31,341 bases of DNA from Chara braunii (lineage: Eukaryota; Streptophyta; Charophyceae; Charales; Characeae): the NCBI GenBank assembly GCA_003427395.1, contig BFEA01000003.1, positions 9,400,334 through 9,431,674 on the forward strand, written 5' to 3'. Below are positions 9,818 through 18,690 of the stretch, one piece after another; the stretch's first letter is position 1; each line of letters begins with the position of its first letter. The position numbers and the translations under genes are program-made. The notes beneath the pieces are model-generated. The model was not told the DNA's origin, searched no databases, and saw nothing but the letters and a program-made list of their open reading frames with translations.

Positions 9818-10142
9818 TGGAGGTAATCCTACAACTCCTCTCTCTCCCCTCTCATCTTCATCTTTTATCTCCCTACCCGACAAATTTTGTTATTTTTGTG
9901 AAGCGATCTCGCGCGTCTACTCGATCTCAATGCGTCCTAGTGGGGAAGGGTATGCAAAATGGATAGATTGTCGACAGTGTGTCGCACGAGCCCATGGCTC
10001 GTGCATCCAGTACAGAAATGGCAATAAGCCTTGGTTGTGTCCCTTGTGTCGGACTGATAAGATCCCGACTGAAGCTCGATTTCTTGACGCCACGTCAGAA
10101 GGGTTGGAAAAGACCCGGAAGTTTAGAAGGGTCGAGGTATGA
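9762..10142 (+). pseudogene. Gypsy-1 pol segment with PHD-type zinc finger
   Basis: This frame lies between RNase H and integrase. It overlaps the end of the RNase H frame by 56 bp and joins it by a one-base shift, so it was probably part of one polyprotein. Residues 43-96 (9888-10049) form a full C4HC3 PHD pattern: C43-Y-F-C46, W67-I-D-C70-R-Q-C73, H78-G-S-C81, then W91-L-C93-P-L-C96. The spacing (C-x2-C, 23 residues, C-x2-C-x4-H-x2-C, 11 residues, C-x2-C) and the Trp two before the seventh Cys are diagnostic; RING fingers space these differently. PHD fingers commonly bind histone H3 tails, so a role in directing integration to chromatin is an inference. A Ser/Pro/Thr-rich linker (residues 23-37) precedes it. 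The frame stops at a TGA (10140), likely from TGG; readable sequence continues to about 10188. Confidence 0.8.
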
Positions 10143-10188
10143 ACGAACATCGCTCTAATTGCCACCTTGGTAGGAAACCCCCCTCCAG

Positions 10189-11369
10189 GAATTCACTAAG
10201 GAAGATAGGAGGAGGGCCAATGAAAGAGTCCGGGATTATCGTTGGAATAAGGGCCGGTTACAAAAAAGAAAGACGGATGGTAGTGGGATTTGGATGGTAG
10301 TGCCGCACCCGTTCATGAGATATGTCTGGGTTAAGATAGCTCATGAGGAAACGACAACCCATTTTGCCGTACGGATCACGGAAGCGGCAATCGACAAGAA
10401 AAAGTGGTATTGGTCAAATATTCGCGATGATGTGAAATTCATCGTCACGAATTGCCAGGTCTGCGCTACTGACAAGGCGCCAATCCAGCCGCCAAGATCG
10501 ATAGTACCGACGGTAGGTGAACAACCTTTTCAAAGAGTTAGCATGGATACTACCGATATTGTGGTGCCCCCTGGACAGAATAGCTGTGAGTCTTCAATCC
10601 TACTAGTATTTGTGGACCACTTTTCGAAATGGATCGAGGTGTATCCGTGTCGTACGCGACAGGCGGCCGAAATTGCGCGATATGTCAACTGGTTTCTGGG
10701 GATGCACCAGGACACAGAGGAAATCCTGACCGACAATGGGGTAAAGTTTAGCGGGGAAGTTTTAAGGAATTTGGTCGTACATGGCGTCGCTATTTGGAAC
10801 ACGGCACCCCATGTGTCACAATCTAACGGCCTGGTCGAAAACGCAAATCGGGTGATAAAACAGCACTGTGACGAAACATCGCGACACGAGATCCGAGGCC
10901 TTGGCCCGATATCGTAGATCACATCTTGGCGGTCCATTGGGGAACACCTCACGAATCGACGGGCCTTAGCCCCTTCCAATTACGAACCAATAGCGTAGCT
11001 TGTGTTTCAATACCGAGCCTCCCCGATGAATCTTCATTGAACCGGCGGCCCACAAAAGGCACGGTTCGGGACAAGGCCAAGCGGCACCTGGAACTGATGG
11101 AACGGTCCCTTCCCCGATTAGCCCGAAAGCGCCAAAAAATGACTGAGTTGGCCCACGACCGACAGGTTCGTAGCTATGAGGCCCGAAATGGGAATGCAGG
11201 ACCACGGCCCCAGTATAAATTAGAGGACCTGGTGCAGGTGAGGAAATGTGCTCATCAAGGGAAGATAGCGCCACGATTCTTCGGGCGATTCCGCGTGATC
11301 GAACTCGGCCCGAACTGAGTGAGCACCGTGCACCTCGTGCCGGAGGTCTCGGGAAGCCGGTCGGCTTGA
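10189..11369 (+). pseudogene. Gypsy-1 integrase (degenerate)
   Basis: The frame is open upstream of the first ATG, from GAATTC at 10189 (EFTKEDRRRANERVRDYRWN), giving the pre-integrase part. Zinc-binding HHCC: AHEETTTHFAV and NCQVC. Catalytic core with D in SMDTTDIVV, D in LTDNGVKF and E in SNGLVENANR, about 35 residues after the second D: the DDE triad is intact. FVDHFSKWIEVYP is typical of gypsy integrase. A frame change near 10895-10920 leads to the C-terminal part, with HWGTPHESTGLSPFQL, DLVQVR and GKIAPRFFGRFRVIELGPN; an in-frame TGA (11316) interrupts just before the natural end at 11367-11369. No chromodomain is seen after it. The enzyme would insert the cDNA into host DNA. Confidence 0.88.
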
Positions 11370-11426
11370 CCGATCGTACGCCACGTGTCCTATCTACGTT
11401 TTTTCCCTTCCTCTCCATCTCCAGCT

Positions 11427-13458
11427 ATGTCTGCTTCCTCCTTCGCTACGGAAGAGGAAGACGACTCCTTATCGCTCTCATCCCCTCCTGCTTCTCTTAC
11501 TCCATCCTCATAACCATTGCCATGAGTTTTCTCACTGAGCGGGCTCTCGGCGATCACATGCTGGCGCCACGTGGCGACATCTCGGTAATACGGCAAGTTC
11601 ATCATCCGCGATTCGGTTTGGACCTCCTACGGCTCGCGCAGTTCTTCAGCACTACCGGGGTATACACAGCGGCAGAGTTCCGAGTCACCGGCCATCATCA
11701 AGCGATCGTACTGACAGAGGCGACAGCGGTCCGACGACTGTCAACACCAGGAGTTAGCCACGTATCCACCGTCGTCATCTTCAGCGGTGACATTAGCGCG
11801 ATCAGCCCTCTGCGACACACGCCCATCTGGACGTCGCTAAGAGAGTGGGGACAGCAGTTGGCAATAGAATGGAATCAGTGGCTTACGCGCCGCGGCGATA
11901 ATCTTGTCCCCGTGGACAGCATCGACGTTGGAGGGCTTCGGACGTCTCGACACGAGCCCACGGTGGTGCTTCCTGAGCTCGTCCCTTTCCAGCGTCCCGA
12001 ATGAACTGATCCCGACTCTCTACCTTCGCTCTCCCCTCTCTTTTCCCTACCTTTTGGCAGTCTGACCTTTGCCTCCGCCTCTCCTTTCGTCTGGAACCAC
12101 TTGCCGTTCCGCTTCTCGATCGAAGACAGTGGGAACGGTGGTGCAAAAATTTCGTCGATCTTTCGGTGTGTCTGGTCGGAGTGCAGCTGACGTGGACGAG
12201 GGACGTAGAGCACCGCGCTTGGGTCGCATACATGGAGCTGTTAATTATCCAAGCGTGGAGGACGGAGGTGGAAGGAGACCTTCTCGGATTTTTATTCGGA
12301 TCAGTGCGTCCCGACTATCGGCAACAGATCGTACAGGAACTGACGATTCCCCTCACGCAGCTGGTTGACGATCTCCCTCTCGATATCATTTCGCAGAGCG
12401 ACGAGAGCCCGGTCCCGCACGTCTCTTCACGAACTCTAACACCCTACCTGCAGTGGTCAGCTTGCCTCGAGGAGTTAGCAGGCAACAACAACCCGCCATC
12501 GCATCAACCATATCTGGATCCCCGGGGGATAATCGACCTCGCCTTCTTTCAGCCTCGAACGGCCTCTGAAGACGAAGTGATAGCACTAGAGGAGGAGGAG
12601 GAAGAAAATGAGGAGGGAAGCGAAGAAAAAGACGAAGCTCCGAATGAGGGAAGTTACAGCGAGCATAGTGACGACGAGGAAGAAGAAGAGGTGGAAGAAG
12701 AGGAATCTGAGTGGGAAACCCTGGGAGAAGAGGCGGCGCGTGGAAGGCGCGGAGGAGGATCCCGAGGCGGTGCGGAAGAGAGAAGAAATCGCCGCCGGCA
12801 AGCGGCAGCTGGATCACGCAAGTGAGGCGGATCTGCCAATCTCGAACGACCCAGCTAAGGATCCGGAGCCGCCTAAGCCAAAAGATGGGGACCTTGCTGC
12901 CGAGACTTCGAGCGCACCGGTCAGGCGACGGCGAAGCAGATCCCCCTCCCCCTCCACCTCAGCCCGTCCCCCGGTTCGAGCTCGTACCGATGCGAGGCAT
13001 TGGGCTTCGTCCCCGGTGCTTATCCCGTCGTCCCCTTGACCACCTCACCCTCCGCCAGATCACTACCCGCATCACCTTCCCCAACAATCCCTTCCCAATC
13101 GACACTTTCCGGTTTTTCTACGCCACCGGTCTTGCTGTCACCGTTCATCCCCATCCTTCTACCCGGTGTGCCACCCTTGTCTTCTGCCTTTACGCCCTTC
13201 TCTTCAGCGCCGCGTGCCGAGGCCACAACATGGTCGAGGTTTATTGCACGATCACGGGGAGTATCCCCACGTGCGAAAACAACAATCATTTCCGCACGGC
13301 GCTTCTCCGAACTTTCATCACCCTTTACCCCGACTATCTCGCCTCCCTCCCTCGTAGTGGTAATCGATTCTCGCGCTTCCACCGGATCGTCCGATATATC
13401 AGGAGCTTCCAGAGACAGTCGCGGGATTGGAACGCTTCCTACCTCCACTCCCGACTAA
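11427..13458 (+). pseudogene. Gypsy-1 accessory coding region before the 3' LTR, unknown function
   Basis: About 2 kb between integrase and the 3' LTR reads as one protein broken by frameshifts. Start: ATG 11427, MSASSFATEEEDDSLSLSS, stopping at TAA 11511. Then a frame from 11522 to 12004 (MSFLTERALGDHMLAPRGD to LPELVPFQRPE). Then another from about 12010 to 12715 with RQWERWCKNF, a folded-looking section, and a long Glu/Asp tract (about 12585-12715). Then Arg/Ser/Pro-rich sequence (RRRRSRSPSPSTSARPP) and Ser/Pro-rich sequence to 13458. It is not an obvious envelope: no signal peptide, and only one of the competing frames after 13000 has a hydrophobic run. Tat/Athila-type gypsy elements also carry extra genes here. 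The acidic and RS-like tracts suggest nucleic-acid or chromatin interaction, but that is only an inference. The choice of frame after about 12700 is uncertain. Confidence 0.5.
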
Positions 13459-13768
13459 CCCACCCCCTCGCCATGCCCCCATGTATCGTCTTCCCTTTCC
13501 CCTCCCCTTAGGACATTGATGCCTGGTTGATTGGCACGTGCCACAGCGACGGCACACACGGTCCTCTCCTCAGACTGAAGAAAGCCCATCACGAGGAAAA
13601 TTATAGGATAGAGCCACGTGTGCCACCCTGAATGACTTCCACACTCCTTCGCACGGTTGGTGGCAATGTAGAAAGCTCCGCGTGTCGATCGATTAGAGAG
13701 ATCGACACGTGTCATGGTTCAAGCAAGCAGGAGCTTGCTTAAGATTGGAACCCCCTGGGCGTCACATA
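13459..13768 (+). other. Gypsy-1 3' untranslated segment with perfect inverted repeats
   Basis: No gene. Two stem-loops: CGTGTCGATC / GATCGACACG (13681-13690 and 13700-13709, 9-base loop) and AAGCAAGC / GCTTGCTT (about 13722-13741, 4-base loop). A 16-bp palindrome, CGTCACATATGTGACG (13760-13775), straddles the LTR start. I could not find a convincing polypurine tract, which normally primes plus-strand synthesis just before the 3' LTR. Confidence 0.6.
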
Positions 13769-16219
13769 TGTGACGAACCAATTTCTGTTCTGCGCGATGA
13801 CAATGAGGGGTCCTAAGATGGGAAGGTTGGGCCAATTAAGGGAAATCGGGATCGAAGGGAAATTGCATTAGTGTCCTCGCTTTTTCGTCTTTTCTCTTTC
13901 GTCGCTTCTTTTTGGATGGCTAGGTTCAGGGCCGGGTAAGTCCCGAGAGGACCGATTGAGTGGCTATCGCGCCGACAAAGGCACGAATAATAATGTTTGA
14001 CATCGCTTCTTTCTTGTTTTGCTGTCGGGTTTTAGGCGCGAAGGTCGCGCGAGAATTTTGCTTCGTTCTTTTTGAATTTCTTTTTCAAATCTTGTCGAGC
14101 CTCGATGACTCTCGGAACTTTGGATTTTCTTTTCGGAATTTATGCTTTTTTTTGCATGAGCTAGGAATTCAGGAATTTAGGAATTTAGGAATTCAGGATT
14201 TCTTTTGCCGCGCGTCGTCTTGCTTGCGCGCTTCTTTTTTGCGGCTGCAACGGAGCTCTGATTAGTCGGCGCCCTTAATCTTGCAAGTAGCTGTAATTTT
14301 TGGGCGGGCGCCATTGTAACTGTATCTTTCTTCTTGATCTTCGTCTTTCCCGCTCTCTCTTCCCCTTTTGTTGCGCCTAGTTAGCCCCGCGGCCTGCATG
14401 CTCGGAGCGCTGCGTGGAGAGTGGCTTCGTCCCCCACGCCGCGGTCTGGCCATGCAGAACGTAGGCGCTCCCTCTCCTAATCTCCTTTCTAAGTCCTTGC
14501 AATTCCGTGTTCTTCGCGCATGCATGAACACTATAAATTCCGGTTGCGCGATTAGATAGCACTCTTAACCAGCTAGTGGAAGCTCGGGTAGCACGATCAG
14601 TGAGGGTCGGCTCACGAGCGAAGTAAGAGGTGAGTTGAAGTGGGAGTCGGGTGACCCGACGAGCTGGTGCCGAATGCGTGGGGTTGACGCGTGGGGCTAC
14701 GACGGACTGTAGCGTGCGGGCGAACCTGACGGGTGCAGGAGGACCAAGCGGGATGACGACTTCGTGGGTTGGTGCGTGGCGACGGACTGTCCGCATCAGA
14801 GAGATAGAAAGAGGAAGAGGGAGCTGAGGTTGATGGACGTGGATTTGCAGTTTTCTTTGTCTTTTCTCCCTCTTTGCTTTTGTATATAAATTTTGATGCT
14901 TAGGGCGACCCGCCCGTTTTCTTTTGCTTTCGGAATCCTTGTCTCGGTTTCAGGCCGCACTCATTTTGCGATCGATCTCGTTTGTTGTGTGTTTTGTCGA
15001 ATGAATGGATGGACGAATGTCATGTTTGTTGCTTTTCTTTTGTCTGGTCCTTGTCGTCGCTTGTCATTTTAATACACTCACCAGCATAGTAGAAACTTCT
15101 GTGTAGTCATCATTACTGCTTCCATTGCTGTTTATTCCTTTTGAGTCACTGTTGTTGCTGGGATGCCTGATTTGTAATAGCACCTTGCATGGTCAGGAAC
15201 GATTGCGTGTGGGATCACAAAGTGATTAGATGATGGGGTAGTGGTTTGACCAGAAACAAACGAATACCTCGCGGGGATGCGTGTAAGCGCGATCTGATCT
15301 GCGCAGCCTACACGTATCCACGCGTGCCGATTCGCGACCATTGACGAACTTGACACCCTTGATATCGGATAGGCGGGAATTTTCCTTCCCCCCACCACCT
15401 AAACGGATAGGAGTTTCCGATATCACATCGGAAAATCCCCTTGCCGGTTAGACGCGTGCGGAATAATTCCATCACACTGCAATGATAAGATGCCGAGCTC
15501 GTGGGACTCGGAGCACTTAGACCCTTGGGTGAGAGAGTGTATTAGGCAAAGATACCCGAAATTATTCCCCTGCCTAACCGAGAATCGATTGTGCCCCAGG
15601 GAGTTTCACTGTGCCACAACCAGTGATCCGAGGTGTCCCGATTTTCCCACTTCGGACAACACGCAATACTTCATATCCCCGGGCTTGGTCGTTATCTCTA
15701 CCAACTTCCCTCCCTTCCGTCTCCTCCTCCCATATCACCAACTCACGGTGGTTCCGTGGAATTCCATTGCACCGTACTCGCCCCGCACGCCTTGCGGAAA
15801 TTGCCAGCGACGCGGCAACCGACGAGCCCTGGAAACTAGAGGGCCTAACCCAAACGCGAGACGACAGACGCCACGTGTCTGCACCCAAAGGTCCGACTCA
15901 TCGGGAACACTACTATCCCGGGTGGGCCTCTCCCTGAACCGCCGCCCCCAAAACAGACAGATCAGACGGCCTTGAATGCACCGCGCATGCCATCTGCCTT
16001 ATGCTGCACGACATCGAACGCCAACAGACCGGAAGTAACTCGCCCCCTTGGCCCTATTGCATCTATGCCCCTGAAACTTTGCCACAGGAGATCTCAGTTC
16101 CGACCTGGGACTCCACCCCACTTTCCCAAAAATCCTTGGCACACCCCTTTTCGCACTTCCAGGCCCACATCCCACTCCGATCAGGAAGTCGCGTTGGGCG
16201 TGAAGTTTTGGGCATCACA
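13769..16219 (+). repeat. Gypsy-1 3' LTR
   Basis: TGTGACGAACC to GGCATCACA: begins TGTGA and ends TCACA, a 5-bp terminal inverted repeat of the usual TG..CA type. Matches 3027-5470. Contains the counterparts of the TATA-like boxes, the 8-bp AGGAATT(T/C) tandem (14163-14194) and the LTR ORF. It keeps the terminal bases lost from the 5' LTR. Confidence 0.92.
15490..16218 (+). pseudogene. LTR-encoded ORF (3' LTR copy)
   Basis: Same ATG and N-terminus (MPSSWDSEH) as the ORF at 4766. About nine residues differ over the first 135, plus one in-frame added codon (KLFPC against EFPC). A 10-base segment near 15902-15911, absent from the other LTR, shifts the frame, which then closes at 15975. The other copy's reading resumes in the frame open at 16001-16243, where TGG replaces the stop at 5314 and reading continues almost to the LTR end. 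The LTRs are copies of one sequence, so their similarity is not evidence of selection on the protein. Confidence 0.35.
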
Positions 16220-16223
16220 AGTG

Positions 16224-16959
16224 GACCTGAGTCACTCTGGTAGCCTAGAGTTTTCATGAATGGTCGAAGGCCGACAGGTCAATTCAGCTGCAACATCCCT
16301 CAGATTTCAGCGAGCCCTTTCCCCCGCACCCTCTCTCCATGGTAGATCTTCAGCGGTTTGGGGGGGACTAGGTAGGGGTTGGCTGCTAGAGCATCTGCTT
16401 CCAATTCGACAGTTCCTCGGGAGCTGAAGAGGCAGCAGGCAGTTTCAAGGGAGTCTGTCAGCTGGGAGGGGAGGTGGGTAAGGGGGGAGGTTACATACAG
16501 TGTTCTGAGATCTTTTTCAAACTTCTTATTGGCGTAGTGTTTCATGGAATTTGGCATAGTGACCTCGCTTTTTGTCTTCCACAATGACCAGGTACGTTGT
16601 AAGTGATGTTCATAGAACACCGAATCTCAGAATCCTGAGAAAAAAACTACAAACTTTGGACAAAGCCATACTTCGCTGCTCTCACAACATACGTACAAAA
16701 AACTTGAAAAAAGGCAAAATTAATGCACACAAAGTTGTCTGCCGTTGGGTCACCATTTCCATGGTCCAGGTTGGCAGCCACAGTTTTTCCTCGTAGGTGC
16801 CACTCTTCTCTGAGGAATCGGTGAGGATGCCCCAGGGTTCAGCAGGGCCAGCCTCCTGCAAAAGTGAAGTTTGACATAAGAGGTCGGGGTGCAGTGGTGG
16901 GTTAATCTGGGGATTCTGGGCTGTTTGACGACATACCCAGTGCCTGAGTGTCTGGATTT
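16224..16959. other. Intergenic with one unrecognised minus-strand ORF
   Basis: The only frame of note is on the minus strand, 16300-16620 (106 codons, ending GERVRGKGLAEI). It has a plausible residue mix but no motif I recognise, and a second minus-strand frame over 16530-16600 is equally protein-like. No firm gene. Confidence 0.3.
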
Positions 16960-17041
16960 GGATTCAACGTGGGGTCCACATTAAATAATTTAACGCGTGT
17001 TGAATCCGCGCCAAACTGGCATTGAACAGCCAGTTTGACGC
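16960..17041. repeat. Two adjacent small inverted repeats
   Basis: GGATTCAAC / GTTGAATCC (16960-16968 and 16999-17007, perfect) is followed at once by GCGCCAAACTGGC / GCCAGTTTGACGC (17008-17020 and 17029-17041, 12 of 13 paired, 8-base loop). They lie just upstream of foldback copy A. Confidence 0.6.
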
Positions 17042-17056
17042 ATATCAAAGCAACCC

Positions 17057-17139
17057 GTCACAGCCCCTCGTTCGTTGTCCTCTTCTCCCTCTCTGCCTAC
17101 GGTTTAGCAGGAAGAGGACAACGAACGAGCGGCTGTGAC
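17057..17139. mobile_element. Foldback (MITE-like) hairpin, copy A
   Basis: Arms 17057-17085 and 17111-17139 pair over 28 of 29 bases (GTCACAGCCCC.. against ..GGCTGTGAC) around a 25-base loop. The loop matches the inner arm sequence of copy B, so this is an internally deleted relative. It shares with copy B the right flank AAACTGTTTCGT(C/T)GGAGTTTCACC, which has no partner on the left: the left end is truncated. No coding capacity; such elements depend on another element's transposase, if they are mobile at all. Confidence 0.65.
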
Positions 17140-17282
17140 AAACTGTTTCGTCGGAGTTTCACCAACTTAGGACTGCTGGTGTTACGCATCTGAGTGGAGT
17201 GATCAACGACAGCAATAGGACAGTTCAGGCAGAGTTTTTTTGGCAAGAATGGGACTGTGGGGATTAGGGAAGGGAGAGCCAA

Positions 17283-17557
17283 TTTGTAGCAGCAAGAATC
17301 TGATGCCGGAATCAGGGTGAAGAGGCTCCCCCCCTGCTCAGTCAATCCCCTGGAGTCCAGGGCAATCAATGCTGGCAGGATCCTCCTACTTTTTTTCTGA
17401 TGTACTACACATGTATCATCCTCAAAGGGACGCTGGACCCGCTTTCCAGCAGGTGATGCTCCCCACCAACAGATGGGGCCTGTCCCCAGGTGCTAGCGGT
17501 GTCTGTTCCCATCAGCATCGCTAGCACTATAGGGGTCTGAGTTTTATCCAAAAAAAA
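17283..17557 (+). mobile_element. LINE copy C, 5'-truncated
   Basis: Matches the 3' end of the minus-strand LINE at 21033-21310, in plus orientation: AGCAGCA.., GGGCAATCAATGCTGGCAGG, GGGACGCTGGACCCGCTTTC, the terminal stem-loop (17490-17527), and the start of the poly-A tail, which runs into the N gap. A 20-25-base stretch near 17390-17420 is unlike the other copies. Confidence 0.78.
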
Positions 17558-17615
17558 NNNNNNNNNNNNNNNNNNNNNNNNNNNNNNNNNNNNNNNNNNN
17601 NNNNNNNNNNNNNNN
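17558..17615. other. Assembly gap, 58 N
   Basis: Fifty-eight undetermined bases between a LINE poly-A tail and the arm of a long hairpin, both hard to sequence through. The true gap length is unknown. Single ambiguous bases also occur at 21181 and 31248. Confidence 0.95.
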
Positions 17616-17783
17616 AAACAGTTTGTCACAGCCCCTCGTTTGTTGTCCTCTTCTCCCTCTCTGCCTACGGTTTACCGGGCAGTTCTATTTGATGATATAT
17701 ATATTGTCAAACAAAGCTGCCCAGTGAACCATAGGCAGAGAGGGAGAAGAGGACAAGAAATGAAGGGCTGTGACAAACTGTTT
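17616..17783. mobile_element. Foldback (MITE-like) hairpin, copy B
   Basis: Arms of 67 bases, 17616-17682 and 17717-17783, pair with 6 mismatches around a 34-base AT-rich loop containing TATATATA. The outer ends are AAACAGTTTGTCACAGCC and its complement. The left arm may continue into the N gap, since the right side carries on with CGTTGGAGTTTCACC as in copy A. Non-coding. Confidence 0.75.
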
Positions 17784-17916
17784 CGTTGGAGTTTCACCGA
17801 GTCATCAGGAGGGTGAGCCCTCAACAGTCTCCAGAACCCCCCCCCCTGACTGATTACACTGTAAGTGATAATCCACCTTAACACCGGTTGTGGTTAAGCA
17901 TCAACAACTGCTCGAC

Positions 17917-17918
<2 letters not shown>

Positions 17919-17984
<66 letters not shown>
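17919..17984. repeat. (CT)33 microsatellite
   Basis: Sixty-six bases of uninterrupted CT. The Leu-Ser or Arg-Glu repeats in open frames across it are artefacts. Confidence 0.98.
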
Positions 17985-17987
<3 letters not shown>

Positions 17988-18102
17988 ATACCTTGAGGTG
18001 GGCACCAACCACTGCCCTCAAGGTACCTGTGACGGAAATCAATGCAGACTATATACATACGACAGTGTGTAGAGCTTTCCATCTGGTGTGGGTGAGTGAT
18101 AG

Positions 18103-18325
18103 TCTTCTCTTCTCTTCTCTTCCTTTCTTTTCTTTTCTTTTCTTTTCTTTTCTTTTCTTTTCTTCTCTTCTCTTCTCTTCTCTCTTATCCTCTCCTCCTC
18201 TCCTCTCCTCTCCATACTCTCCTCCTCTCTCCTCTCCCCTCTCCTCTCCCCTCCCCTCTCTTCTCTCCCCTCTCCTCTCCTGTCCTCTCCTGTCCTCTCC
18301 TCTTCTTTTCTTTTCTTTTCTTTTC
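18103..18325. repeat. Polypyrimidine tract of mixed TTTTC, TCTCT and TCTCC units
   Basis: About 220 bases almost purely C and T on the plus strand, with a few A or G interruptions. It grades from TCTCT through TTTTC to TCTCC and CTCCC, then returns to TTTTC. Half mirror-symmetric stretches of this kind can form triplex (H-DNA). Confidence 0.9.
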
Positions 18326-18517
18326 GATGTTAGCTGCCATGAGTACCAGAAAAAAAAAAATGATGGTACCCAGGCTTGGCAGAACTCGGTGCGCCTTGAA
18401 AATCAGGCTTGGCCAAAAACAGGATCGGAGGACCTCCCGTGAGACCTTTCCAGGTTGCGGACTACATGAAAACACAAAACTATGTTAACTATGTTTTTCC
18501 AAGCCGCGATCTTCGGT

Positions 18518-18690
18518 CTGTGGGGTCCCAGAAAACGGTTTGTGGGAGAAATTTCACCTTTCCGTGGACATCTGCGGCAGGCTTTGGGGTCCTGGAAACA
18601 GTTTTGCGGCAAAGTTTTTCCTTTCCGCGGTCCTGTGGGGTCCAACTCTTAGTACAAGGTTCCAAGTGTTAGTTACAGTTGAAAAGAAAC
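18518..18690. repeat. Degenerate minisatellite, two to three units
   Basis: CTGTGGGGTCC(C) recurs at 18518, 18582 (CTTTGGGGTCC) and 18633, each followed by a GAAAAC(G/A)GTTT or related stretch. Periods are 64 and 51 bases. The minus strand reads as repeated PRKGK-like peptides, but there is no sign of a gene. Confidence 0.5.

Larger units (their letters stand above)
3027..16219 (+). mobile_element. Gypsy-1: complete but defective Ty3/gypsy LTR retrotransposon
   Basis: About 13.2 kb: LTR, PBS, gag, protease remnant, RT, RNase H, PHD finger, integrase, accessory region, LTR. The domain order RT-RNase H-integrase is that of Ty3/gypsy (Metaviridae), not copia. The LTRs are about 2.45 kb. In one hand-aligned stretch of about 170 bp (3181-3350 against 13921-14090) they differ at 16 sites, 13 of them transitions, so the insertion is not recent. 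Stops and frameshifts run through all coding parts, so the copy cannot make its own proteins. Confidence 0.93.
3022..16223 (+). repeat. Target site duplication of Gypsy-1
   Basis: AAGTG at 3022-3026 precedes the 5' LTR and (A)AGTG at 16219-16223 follows the 3' LTR. If the LTR ends TCACA (mirror of its TGTGA start) the duplication is 4 bp (AGTG); if it ends TCAC it is the 5 bp AAGTG usual for Ty3/gypsy. Either way it fixes the element boundaries. Confidence 0.75.

Noticed and set aside
12386-12817. Minus-strand ORFs rich in Leu/Phe/Pro opposite the acidic tract
   Set aside because: They are the complement of GAG/GAA-rich coding sequence, a standard artefact.
12711-13511. 266-codon frame with a hydrophobic run suggesting an envelope-like protein
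   Set aside because: It overlaps the more consistent Ser/Pro-rich frame; one hydrophobic stretch with no signal peptide or cysteine pattern is not enough to call an envelope.
17888-18442. 184-codon plus-strand ORF and its minus-strand partners with Leu-Ser / Arg-Glu repeats
   Set aside because: They are translations of the CT microsatellite and polypyrimidine tract, with no protein-like sequence outside them.
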